DNA of 64,000 bases, taken from NCBI GenBank assembly GCA_013396915.1, contig VWZL01003405.1, forward strand, positions 479 to 64,478, given 5' to 3'. A model generated the notes under the pieces. The model ran no database searches. It saw nothing but the letters and a program-made list of their open reading frames with translations, and was not told the DNA's origin. This DNA is from Stercorarius parasiticus (lineage: Eukaryota; Chordata; Aves; Charadriiformes; Stercorariidae). Below are positions 1 to 11,700 of the stretch, piece after piece (positions within the stretch are counted from its first letter, which is position 1; each line of letters starts with the position of its first letter). A program made the translations under genes and the position numbers.

Positions 1-230
1 GGTGAGCCGCGGTGGCTTGCGCGCTCCTCCGCGCTGCTCCGCGGCCGCTGCGCGCCGCCGCCGCGGGGAAGCCTGGGCAGAGGGCGCCCCCTCTGGGCCG
101 CCCAGGGAAACGGGCGGCGGGTTGCGGGAGGGGGGAGTGTCACCGGGGAAGCGGTGATGCTCTGTACCGCAGCAAAGGAGAGCCGGGAGCTGAGCATCCC
201 TGCAGGGAACGGGGCTACCGGCTGCGCTAA
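1..230. promoter_or_regulatory. CpG island at the window edge (promoter or first-exon region of a neighbouring gene)
   Basis: The first 150 bases are extremely rich in G, C and CpG (runs such as GCGCGCCGCCGCCGCGG), and the signal fades to AT-rich sequence by about 230. This contrasts with the CpG-poor kilobases that follow, as expected for an unmethylated vertebrate promoter island cut by the window edge. On the plus strand the window opens with GGTGAGC, which would fit a splice donor right after a plus-strand exon. On the minus strand the region would be the upstream side of a gene lying beyond position 1. Known vertebrate gene order places INHBB downstream of RALB in the same orientation, so a minus-strand INHBB promoter is my favoured inference. 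No INHBB coding sequence is visible. Confidence 0.6.
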
Positions 231-3200
231 TTACATCTTCTATTTATTAATTTTTTTTTCGCTTTTAATAAAGAAAATTCTCCCTCCAAGAATGAAAGCA
301 AATCTCAAGACCTTCCTCTTTTTTTTTCATTGTGCCAAATGCTGATTTTCAAGGAGCAGAAGCAGGACGCACAGCTTCTGTGCACAGAGCCTTCTGTGCA
401 TTTCGGTTTTTAAAAGAAGAATAAAACTTCTTATATATTCCTGGACTGCACACACACGCGAGCTCTGTTAGTTGTCACTAATACAAGCAACACAGGAGCG
501 GAAAGAGGGTCAACTGGAGGATCAGCTCATCGCTGCGATTTAAGAATGAAAGGGACAAACGCTATTCTCATCATAAATATTTTCCTTCTTATTCTGTGCT
601 GCAAAAGGAAAGACACTTAATGCTGTGCTTCAAAATCACATTGCAATTCCAATCTGATTGTTCCTCTTAGTTTTAATGTAAACACAGTCTAATTGCATAT
701 ACAGCATTCTAAATCAAATCCTCAGTATCACTGGAGCTACCCTGATGGGAGATCAGCATTAGATAGAATATTTCCTCCCTGCCAGTAACAGCTTTTGAAT
801 GGAAAGACTGGAATGTAAAAAAAGAAATAATGCTAAAAATCCAATCACTCTGACATCCTGTGAGCTAATAAGAGCACGTGAATGCAACAAGCTTAGTACT
901 TCACAGTAATTAATTTGACAGCAAAGAGCTATCAAGAAAACAACAGGCAGAGCAGTGATGACTGGTTCGTAGAGGTCAGTGTCAAACAAGAAATAGGTGC
1001 AAACACAGTCCCTCTCCCTTTGAAAACAACTGTTTAATCACCCCAGTGAGAATGAAATGCCAAAAAGGGAAAATATTGTGTCTTTGGTGCGAGTGACAAA
1101 CCTGGGAAGGTATTTCTAGTAGTAAAACAAGGTAGAGGTTTTCCTTTTTACATATAGTGATTTTTAGTCATCCCTGTTACTCACTGCAGTGGCATGTTTT
1201 GGCTTCTTTTTTTTTTCCCCTCTTTCTTTGGGTTAGCCAAAGCCATTTTGCATATTCAAATATTGGGAAGACTTATCTTCTCTAGCAATAACTAACAAAC
1301 TAATACACTAATAACCTCTATTGTTATTTAAAGTGCGTCCAATAGCATTCTAGAGGCAGCTCTCACAATGGACTTTCTCTGGCTTTTTCCTAGAGAGGAA
1401 CTTAATCAAACCTCAGATGCTTTCAGGCAGAAGAGCCTACAGGGAGAGCAAACAGGGTTAACAGAAAGAAATGTGCCATTTGATTTCTAATCTCGCTCAG
1501 GGAGCACGGCCTATTGATTGAGCCATAAAGCTCTGTTAATTTTAAGATCTCCTCAGCTCTCAGTCCTTTCCCTTGGGCATAAACTTGTTGCTTACACATA
1601 GTGGCTGAACTATCAGGTGAAGGGCGGCTTCACACTCCCCCCCGCGCCTTTCTCCTCCCCTCCTCCCCTCTATTCTATTTGTTCTGAGCTCATCTGTGTG
1701 AGGATACATTTTCACACACACCTTCTCAAACCGGCTGCTATTCATCTGATTCAGGGTCACACTTTTCCATACATTAAATGCAGGGGAAAACTGGGAAGGA
1801 AATGGCTGGGATTTGTGCTTAATGGGCAAGCGCATGGTTAGCGAGGGAGCCCCGCTGTGAGAAGGTACAGTATCAGAGGGTATTTTCTGTAATAACATCA
1901 AGTGTCATGACTGGTATCTGATGCTTATTAAAGCTACTAGTATAATGAAATTAGTATAAACTGAGATCCTCAGCCAGAATCAACTGTCTTGTTTTCGAGG
2001 CATCAAACAGCTACAACTCTTCCTCTATAACCTAGATATCTGCTTATGCACATTTATCTCAGGGGGGTGGCAGATGCCCAAGTCACACTTTTGGAGAGGC
2101 CAGTCAGTGCAGCCCCGCGCCGTCCTGAGCCGGGGGGAAGCTCCAGAAACCGAGCAGACAGCGATGGCACAAGGCAGCTCCCTCACTGCTCTGTGCTTCC
2201 ATGACACCCTCAGTGGGACCATAGCAATTTACACTAGCAAAGAATCAGGGCCCTCACATATTGCTCTTAAACCATTAATAATATCTATTAGGTAACCTTA
2301 CTAATCCCTTTGAGGAAGGATTTTCTTTACTGTACTGATGGCTGAACTGCATAGAGCTTCATATATGAGAGGCCTGCTTTGCACTAGGAATGCTTCTCCT
2401 TTGATAACCAGCAAATATAAGTTTTACTAGCACAAGCATCTTTTTCTGCAAGCATTTCCCAAATAAAATAGGCTATACTGGCAAAAGCACTTTTTTTTTT
2501 TTTTTGCTCATATAGCTGCATCTATACGGGGGATTTTTGCACGTAGTGAAACGCAATCTGTTTTAAATGGCACTTCAGAAGAGCATTGCTATCCTGCAGA
2601 AGTTTCAAGGCTAGACCTTGAAGTATAAACTTCTGCCTTGCATCTGAAGGAGCTTTTTACAAGGTAGCCATTGTCATCTTGCTGGAAATACAGAGAAACT
2701 GAGACGCGTGGTTACAGGGGCAGGCTGGGAGCACTGTGCTCTATCTGGAATTTGTATTCACACCATTCTTTTGCCTCAGATGAAATTATGTATCCGTAAT
2801 CAGACTGATTCCTCACTATGCATGAATACTTTTTAAACAACTGCAACAAAAGCAGAGGATGTTTCAAAAGCACCATAAAGCTGTAGAAGGAAAAGTCCTA
2901 TTGAAAATCAAGTAGGTAAATGCTGTTTTGAGAGACCTGGACATTTTCCGAACTGGCAAAGGTAGACCTAACTCATGGAAAAAAAACTCACTAAGAGGTT
3001 AATCTGTCTCCTTTGCTTGTGCCCATGCTTCTTTAACTGAAAACTGCCTGTTAACAGATATTTGCTCGCTCTCTCTCTCAAAAAAAGGGTCCTATTCTGA
3101 ACACCACTCGGAACAAGGGGCTATAGCAGGCAGAAACAAAGTACCTGATGAAACTGGGAACTCCTCATCTAAAGCAGGTACAACTGAGCATCTGGAAGAT

Positions 3201-3407
3201 GAGTCACAGAGAAATAAAATAGAGCCCTCAACAGGTTTTGAAGGGCACCTATTGAATGCCAGCTCCTCGCACAAGTGTCAGGGAGGATGGGGACATGGGG
3301 GAGGCAGCAGTACAGGGTTGCAGGGATCATACTCACAGCCTCAGCCTCCCATTCCCACTGCACCTGCTTTAGCGTGGCTGTAGTCCTGCTCCCTCCAGCT
3401 CAGCTAC
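231..3407. other. Intergenic sequence, no gene recognised
   Basis: This is AT-rich sequence with short open frames on both strands, none longer than about 113 codons and none resembling a known protein. It contains a T15 tract at 2491-2505 and a GC-richer patch near 2090-2200 with several CpGs. The stretch at about 1320-1560 has low repeat content and could be a conserved non-coding element, but that cannot be judged from one sequence. Confidence 0.6.
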
Positions 3408-3502
3408 CTGCTGGTGCCTCACGGGCAGCATGTTGGCCAACCGGTCCTCTTCAACGGCCCCTTTGCGCTCCAGGAAGGTTTGCATCCAAGCTCCCAGGTT
3501 CG
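3408..3502 (-). other. Exon-like segment with good splice sites, gene unknown
   Basis: Read on the minus strand, a pyrimidine-rich tract ending CCCCACAG precedes position 3502, and CAG followed by GTAGCTGAG sits at 3408/3407. The 95 bases between are open in a frame beginning two bases in, giving 31 codons that start NLGAWMQTFLERKGAVEE and end MLPVRHQQ. The composition is protein-like: amphipathic, charged, few repeats, and CpG-richer than its surroundings. The frame continues past the donor to a stop 11 codons later. I do not recognise the peptide and found no partner exon nearby. It may be one exon of an unannotated gene, a relic of a lost gene, or chance. Confidence 0.25.
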
Positions 3503-3909
3503 CTGTGGGGAACAAAGCGCAGGTGGATCTTGCGCACCATCATGAAGCAACGCAGTCAGGTACCTCGCCTAGGGCAGGTCTCCGCACAAAGCAGCATGCA
3601 TGCCCTTTGGCAAAGGGACTGAGTTCAGGGATCTGCTTCAATTCCCAAAGTAAAGGGACCAAACACCATCGGGCGGATACCCCGTGTGATATTCAAAAGC
3701 TATCCCCTGCTTGGTGACAGCCCAGAAGTGCTCTTGTTTTCCTCGCACGGTCTGTCCTCTGCAGTCCAAAGCCGTAGCCTTATAACCAGGCAGTGACTTC
3801 CTCTGAAGTTGCTTGTATTGACCTAAATAGGTTGGGGCGGGTGAGGACACAAAGACAACATGAAAAAGCTGCACTGGTTGCCCAACAAAGAAGTGTCTGC
3901 TTTGTGGTG

Positions 3910-3941
3910 AGCACTTTTAACATATAAGCACTTTTAACATA
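3910..3941. repeat. Tandem duplication, 17-base period
   Basis: The 15-base word AGCACTTTTAACATA occurs at 3910-3924 and again at 3927-3941, separated by TA, which gives a 17-base period. A short local slippage duplication is the simplest reading. Confidence 0.85.
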
Positions 3942-5990
3942 CTGTTAAAGAACATGATTTTCATGTTTGTTTAAGTTCACACCAAAAGCCTTGCAAAGTA
4001 GCAAAGTGAGTAAAAATAAAATCTGCATTTAAGTGGTAAACAAAATAGTTAAAACTTGACTTCTCGTAATTTGAACTCTACTTACTGAGACAATACATTT
4101 CAAAGTCAACTGGTGCAATTCTTCTATGCATCCAGCCGTGACTGATGCATCTAATAGATCAGGAAAATGAACAGTAGGATGCAGCAACTTTGAAATCAGC
4201 TCTCATGAGAAAATCGGTGATTATAAGGGGGTGGTGACAAGATAGAGAGGTTTCCCCCCAGTTTTAAATGGAGCTCAGAGGCAAAAAATCACAGGTACCT
4301 TTGCAATGCCATGGGAGAAATGGGATGCAGAAGCTCGAGTCATCTCATGATGGACAACCAGTAGCACCTGACAAGTACCTGAACATAAGCTACCTTCTCT
4401 TTTCTACAAGCAAGCAGCACAGTGTAGAAGAAGCATCTACACCTACTGCCTGTGGGACAGGCTGCAGCCAGAAGACTTATGCTTAGGCCTGAATTTCTTT
4501 CTCTTTACCCCATTTTCACTAGCTCTAAGTTGAGGATGACGGCATTCAACCCTCTGTAAATTGCTTTGAAATTAAGTGGAGAAAAACAGCATACAGGAAT
4601 TCATCCTCTTCATGGAGCTTGACACTAACAGCATGGCCCTGGTGCTGTATGTCAAAAGTTGTTTTCAGTCTTTTCACACTTAATTGTCCAGTTTTGTTTC
4701 CATGAGTCTTTTGATATATCAAACCAAAACTGTTGACTGTTTGCACAAGAACATCAGAGCTCATTTTTAAAGATGATTGCGATCTGGTTGACTGATTCAC
4801 TCACTGCTGGGGCCAGGAGCAAGGGGCTCCTGTAACAGGACCAGAGTCCCCCAGTTCAAGCAAAGATTGATTGCAAGAGCAGTAGCACCGCCACAGCTAG
4901 TGGAGCTCTATAGATGTATCCCAGCTGAGAGATGGCCCACATGACTTAGAGTCATTTGCCCAATGCTATTCACCCATTGAAGGCCTCTAGCAAGCACGTT
5001 CAGGATAGGATGTCTCACCACCCACATTTGCTATGTTGACATCAGCTACAAGCAAGGTCCTCTGCTACCACATGCTGCTGATATTCCAGTGTTACTAGAT
5101 TACATGAGAGGGTTATTAACAAAGAATTTGGGATCACCTTCTGCCCTGCTCAGTATTAATCATTTAAGTCATTGCTGCCTGTCGCCTCATGAAGGAATGG
5201 CTTGAATATGCCATAGGATTAAACCAAAAAGGACTGCAAACTCTATACAACTTGGGTGCTAACCCAATGCTGCTGTTTCTTCCAAAAAACCTGAAAAAGC
5301 ACGTACACTGTGACAGCTCAGGCTGTCCCCTTGACTGAGATGTCCCCTCAAAAGGTTTTAAGATCATGGAAATTTTTCACTCCCTGGGTTACAAGCTGTT
5401 CATATTGTTCTGTTATCTCCCTGCCATGATCTCCTCAGAAGTGGGGCAGCTTATTAACACAGAATAACCTTAAAACTTCTCCACAACTCTTTGCTGTTTC
5501 TGAGTAATAGTCTCGCCCCCCAACATTTATTGCTGTGGTTTAGATCCTTACCAAGAGCATTATTAAGAATAAATCATAGTATGTGGAAATATTACTGTGA
5601 AAAACACTGGTACTATTGTACGAGGATAAGAAAACAAACCACCGCTCCGGAGACAGCAAGAACAGGAGCACATGGATCATATTAAGCAGACATTGGGTCT
5701 ACCAAATCTACACAGGTACTGGAGTGTTAGGAGGGTGCAGAGCTACAACAGGGAAGCGTGTTGTTCTCAGGTTTTTTGCTTAAAAGATGAGAGACAGGGC
5801 CTAGGGGAGGGGAATGAATGAAAAAAAAAAGGATGAACTTTTTTTTTTTTTTGGCTACTCCAGATGGGGTTTTCCTCTGTTTAAATGCTGAAGGACAGAA
5901 AGATTTTAAATTAAAATCTTAATAAATATAGCCCTGAGGCTAGTAACATTATTACATCCAAGATGATTACAGTAACCAAGCCACAAAAGA

Positions 5991-6008
5991 AATATATATA
6001 TATATATT
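5991..6008. repeat. TA microsatellite
   Basis: An alternating A and T run of about 17 bases sits between AT-rich flanks. It is a simple sequence repeat with no sign of function. Confidence 0.85.
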
Positions 6009-8704
6009 TATTTGAAGCATAATAAGCCTCAGTTTTTAGTTAGAAGAAGGCTAGGCAGCTAACTGACTTCCAAACTATGAATTTTCCATTCTGCTCTGCT
6101 GAAAGGATAAACCAACATGGCACGTGGTTTGCAGAGCTTGGTTTAATTTCTGTACAAGATAGCAGTAATAATGCTTATACTTTATATATATGTACAAAAA
6201 TTAAAAATTACAATTGCTCAGATCATGCGCATGAGGGTTGGCAGGAAAGAACCCCAAGTTTGCAATATGCAGTAGCAGATAAGGAAAATTAGTGAGATTC
6301 ATTGTGAAAGAACAATCTAGGTCCCCCAGCTTGCTTGAGTTACGCATGCTCTCCTTGAGACATTTGCCTTTTTCAGTTGATCCTACTCTCAAGACTAGGT
6401 ACTGCACTTTACTTGCTTGTGTAGAGTTGGTTTTGGTTTGTTTTTTTTTTTTAATTATGAGAATATTTTAATAAAGGATACAGGGAAAATACAGGAATAC
6501 AAAGAAAAGGATACAAGCTGATAAAGATGATTAAATCATAGAGCGACTGTGGAGTGGGTCATGAAGTGTTATAATCCCCAACTCCCCTCTGCTTTCTGCC
6601 TCAATGTGTTAATGCATCACACTTTAGTACAGTGACACTTTCAGCCCTAGGTGGAAATTCACACATGATGAAGAGGTGGAGGAGGATTTCCAGATGGTCA
6701 GACCTCAGGGAGTGCGAAAAGGTGGGGGGAGGAAGGGAGAAACTGCTGAAGGGAATCGGACTTTGGTCACATCAGTAATTTCCAGCTGAAAATGGAATAT
6801 TAAAAAAAACAAACCCAAAACCAAAAAACAACCACCAATGATCCCATACTAGAGCCAGGTGCATTCAGGTTCGGATGTTATGCGTGATAAATCCTTACCA
6901 TCACAAGTTGTGAAAGATCCCTTGGAAATATTGGTTTATTTGTGTGCAACAGTGAAAGGTGTGAGCTTCATTCCCTTGGCCAAATTTCAGCATGGGTACT
7001 AAAGCATCCCGACGCAGACCCAATTAGTTGTTTTATTCTCCACAGCTTGTCTTTACTAGAGGTTATTGTAAAGTGGTACTCGCCCTGAATCACGCACAAA
7101 TTTTCCCTCCAGCAGAGGCTGTATTTGGCTGCTGCACATCCTTTGGGATCCTCTTCTGCAGGGCCACCTCTCCAAGAGCAGCGAAGGGCACTGAGACAGA
7201 GAAAATGCAAGGCTTGCAGCCAGTTGGTCCCATCACACCCCAAAACAGGCCCCACTTTCCCTTTAGGGGAGCATAAGGCAGCAGCTGCTATCACGCAGCT
7301 GGACTCCTCTAAGACAACCTCATTTACTGTGGCCTTTTGGGGGGAATGGGAAGGTAGTCATGGTCCAGAGTTCAAGGGGTCCGGTCCTTCAGGGTGAGAG
7401 GTGCTATGGCTGTATAAAGAATTAGCAATAGATGGTATTTTGTACAGACACAGCTCTTGCCAGATGTCACGCTTAGGGGAAATTTGACATAATCAATTAT
7501 TTAGGCATAACAGTACCCCTATATGTGTGTGGGGAAGATACTCCCCTCATGACATAAATAGCAAGCATTAGGTACAATGGCTCACACTGCATTTCTGAGG
7601 GCTCTTGCTTCATTTTCTTAGGTTTCCCCTGGGTCAGAGCATTTCCCCTACCACAAAATGGACACTAGAGATGCCAATGGTGTGTAGACACAATAGAAAG
7701 GAATATTTTGTTTAATATCACCAGGATGATTGTTATTTACCTGTATTTCCTGGATGGCAACAAAGTAAATTGACCACAGCATGATGAACTACTTGGACAA
7801 ATCTCATAAGAAACGAGCTTCCACTTTGGGGAAATATTTGTTTTATGTCCACTCCCTGTCACTCCCAGCACAAACCATGTTGTGCATACAGGTCAAGAAA
7901 AAGCCCAAGGAGACAGAAGACATGGCTTTACCTTATTCAACTTCTCCTAGTGTAACTTCAAATCTGTGATTTTAACTGCTGCTGAATTCCTCCTCACATT
8001 AATTGACTTTATATGTTAAAATCACTAATGTCATAGAAAAATGCAAAGAAACCTTGGGCATCTGATGTGGTAGTGACTCCCACGATGACCTATTCAAGAT
8101 GCCCAGGTGCCTATCGCTAGCTTTAGTGGCAAACCAAAAGCCTTATAAAGCCTGCAGCATCCATCTCTGACTTCAATCCTTTACAATGACTAGACGAACA
8201 TCTCTGACTTTCTTCCCTAAAGACTCAGTGCAGCAGGTGTTTATAGTCTGCCCACCTTCCAGATCAGGTGTCCAAAAACACAGCAATAAATATAATTTTT
8301 TTTCTTCCCTTTTTCTAAAGGAGCTCAAGGTGGGTGGAGGGGATGGCCATAGGCTTTTTTTATTCGTACCTTAATTTAGTCAGTAGTCCAATGGTTCATT
8401 AGAGAAGAGCTGGGCTCGGTCCCCTTCCCTGCCTGACAAGAGTCCCAGGGAGCATAAGGCAGGTCAGGTCTCCTCAGAAGGAGCAGGCTATGGGGTGATG
8501 CTGGGACAGGAGCACCCTCCAAGCCTCCAGTTGATTTGGTGCGTGACCTAAGGGAACATGATTCTGTATAGCTCTCTAGGTAGACAGTTCAGAGAGGCAG
8601 AAGGCCAGGCTTCCCTGCTTCCCACCCTGCTAGCCAAAACATCTGGAAGCACCTAATCCACATGAGACTAGCTTTAAGAGGACAGAGGCAGTCCCTTCCC
8701 TGGC

Positions 8705-8738
8705 ATGGAGCATACCCTGGTATGGAGCATACCCTGGT
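8705..8738. repeat. Perfect 17-base tandem duplication
   Basis: ATGGAGCATACCCTGGT is present twice head to tail, at 8705-8721 and 8722-8738, with no mismatch. The identity of the copies suggests a recent duplication. Copy number probably varies little beyond two. Confidence 0.9.
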
Positions 8739-11700
8739 AAGTGCACTCTGCTGGAAGAGGAGACACACACACTCCCCGCAGTACAAGGGAATTGAGCCAT
8801 GTGAAATTCCCCTTGTTCGGCACTAGCCTTTTGAGCGCTGAGCGTAGTATATACAAAACATCGCCACACTGCCAACCACCCTGCCTTGCCCTTACAAGAA
8901 CAGACCCACGCTCTGTTCCTGGAAGGAAGCCAAGAGAGAGCCTATATTGTGAAGCCCAAGGGATCCTCAGCCCCCAGGCAAGGTAGATTCAAGAAGCTGT
9001 GTTCCCCATCACTTGCTCAGGCAGCAAAGCAGCCTCTTGGATTTGGTGGCTGCCATTTTGAGGTGGTGCATGGCACAGGAAGCTTTGCTACAAAAGGCAA
9101 AGATATGGAGTTTGTGGTGGCTGTCGAGAACAGACATTGCAACACTCCGCAGTGATGCCCAAGACCTTTTGTAAGTCCCTCAAACCGAAACATCACTGCT
9201 GTTGCCATGCTGGCCATCCACAAAGCAATAGCTGATGGAGTTCCCCCAGAGTTCAAATCACTGCACGATAAATGCCGTACAGATCCAGGTCTGTCCAAAT
9301 AGTGGGCATTACAGAAGAGCAGAGAGATCATGAGTTAAAGTTGCCAAGTGACTCTTCCCCCTTTCTAAGTGACAAGGCACAAACAGACTTGCAGGATTGA
9401 GCCTGTAGCAAGATCGGTCCCTCTGTAATTTATCTTCTGTCTAGGTAACAGGGCTGAATTTGTTTAACAGTAGCTGTGAAAGAACACTAGAAGAACGCAG
9501 GTGTAAGTAAGGGTGGATTTAGACAAGGCAAATACTTAACTGTATGTATTAAGATTGGAAAGTAAACAAGTGATTGATAGCAGTTGATGGAGGCTGTTCT
9601 TATAGCAGAAGTGGAAGAGTAGAATGAATAGAAAAGTAAATAGAAGCAGAGTATTTGCCCACAAGAGGACTGCTGCTGTGAACTATTACAGGCATGCAAC
9701 AAGGAAGGAGCAAACAGGTTCCCATCCCCATGGCTGGGATGTTTTGTTATTTAGCAGAGAAGACTTCATCCTCTCACTACGGACTTCTAAGCTTTAGAGG
9801 TTAATAGTCTGGTTTTGGTCTTCTGACACAAAAATACATGCCTAGCACCTTTAACTGGGAAGCCAAAACTAACAGTCTTGTTAAGACACCTTTCCTACTC
9901 CTTGGGTTAGCTCCCAAAATGAGAGGAATCTCAAAGAAGCCTGTGACAGCCAAAAGGGAGAATCTGCCGGCACAGAGGGAAGCAGGAGTCACTCCGTGTG
10001 TGCGTCACTTGCTGCAGCCTGTCTGGGTGACAGTGTTGTCAGCAGGAAAGGGTTACCAGGAGAGGTGGAGCTGCTTGGAAACGGCCTGGATGCTGCAGAG
10101 CTTTTCACCTTTCACTTCCTTAGCTTTTCCGCAGCTAGGAACAGGCTGCAAGCCCATTCCAAATTCTATGTTCAGGATAGGTCTCTATCACCTTGTTCAG
10201 TTCAAAGTCCTGGGTGGTTTTTTTTTTTTAGGAAGAAAGAAAAAAAGCAGAAAATAAAGCATGCATCCCTTTGTCATAGACTTGCATTTCAAATGCTCCA
10301 GAACTATTTAATACATTGGACTTTACCCGATTTTTGACTCATGGGGAAGACTGTTTTCCTGGAACCTGTATCCCCATTTCTTTCCAAAAAAGAAGAACAA
10401 AAGATAAGTTTTAACTTGGTGTTGATGCAATATTCACCCCACCCAGAACACTGTAACCAACTTTGAAAGCTCATGTAAAAAACATGAAGAGTAATTTTTA
10501 CTTAGCTCTTGTTATGAACAATTCAGAGATAAGAAACAAGGCAAGACACGTCTCAGCTGCAAGTGTGAACATGATCTCAACACTGCAACATTTTCCTTGC
10601 CTGGCTAGAGATGGGTTGGCAGCATGAGGTATATGAAGGTAGGTTACAGGTGACAAGAATGTAAAAAGCCTATTATTAAACTAGGTGTAAGCAGTCTTGA
10701 AACTTCATTAGGGCCAGGGAATTCAGCCCTGGACATTGCACCTGCTTGATTATTCACTCAAAATTAACATTAAACAAATGCTGTAAACTTGAAGCTAAGT
10801 TGGAGAGGATTCAGATGCAGCTTTCTCTGCCCTCTGACTGGGCAGCGGATGCAAAGTGGTCTGTATCATGGACAGACTCCACACGCTTCCCTCTTTCAGG
10901 AGAGAAGTGAAGTCTTCTCCATCACAAGTTTTCACCAGGTGCAGAGGATAGGTCATTTGCTGTTCTCCAACTGCCACTACAGAAGAGGAGTGAACTGCAG
11001 AACTGCAGTGTGTTAAAGGTACATTTGAGCACTGACCTATTTTTGTTCATTTGCCATGGGAGAGACATGTGGAAACATTGTGGTTTGATGGGTTTGATTA
11101 AAAATATGCTAATGAATAAAGAAAATTAAGTGCATCCCTTGGGCTCCTGGCAAGCTGCCAAGGCAGACACTGGGACCACCAACAGGGGGTCCTTATGCTT
11201 CAGCTTTTGCAATCCTTCAGATTCCTACTGCGGAGGACGGTGATCCAGCGGAAACAGGGCTTAAAGTTGAGTGGTTTGCGTGTCCTGCCTCCACTCCTCT
11301 CCAAATGCCACAATATTTGAAAATTTATGCCCCAGGTGCTGGAATCAGCAAGCACAAGAACATCTTTGTTTTCATTGAAAAAAAAAATACTTCTACCATC
11401 ATTGTTGAAGAAAGAAAGCTTGCAAACACGAAGCAAGTGCACTCAAAAGGCTTGGAAACAAAAAGACTGTGAAAGAGAACTCCAAGTTCATTTTCTAAAG
11501 CATCTCATTATTTCTAAACCAAATGTAGTTTTGGAGGCCTGACTTATGGTTTTCAAGCTCCTGAGGCAAAGCTGCAAATGTGGCCTTTATTCCCACGCAG
11601 GAGAAGCTCTGCCTGCCCTCCTCCTTCCATATTTTTTTGTTTTTGAGAGGGGAGGGGGGGCACAAATCAAAACAACTCAAAACAGGCACAGTGTTACCCT

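Noticed and set aside
1320..1560. A possible conserved enhancer
   Set aside because: The stretch is unique and non-repetitive, but conservation cannot be assessed from a single sequence, so I do not claim it.
9838..10257. A 139-codon plus-strand open frame
   Set aside because: The end is a phenylalanine- and lysine-rich run produced by T and A tracts, no domain is visible, and a second frame is equally open over the same bases.
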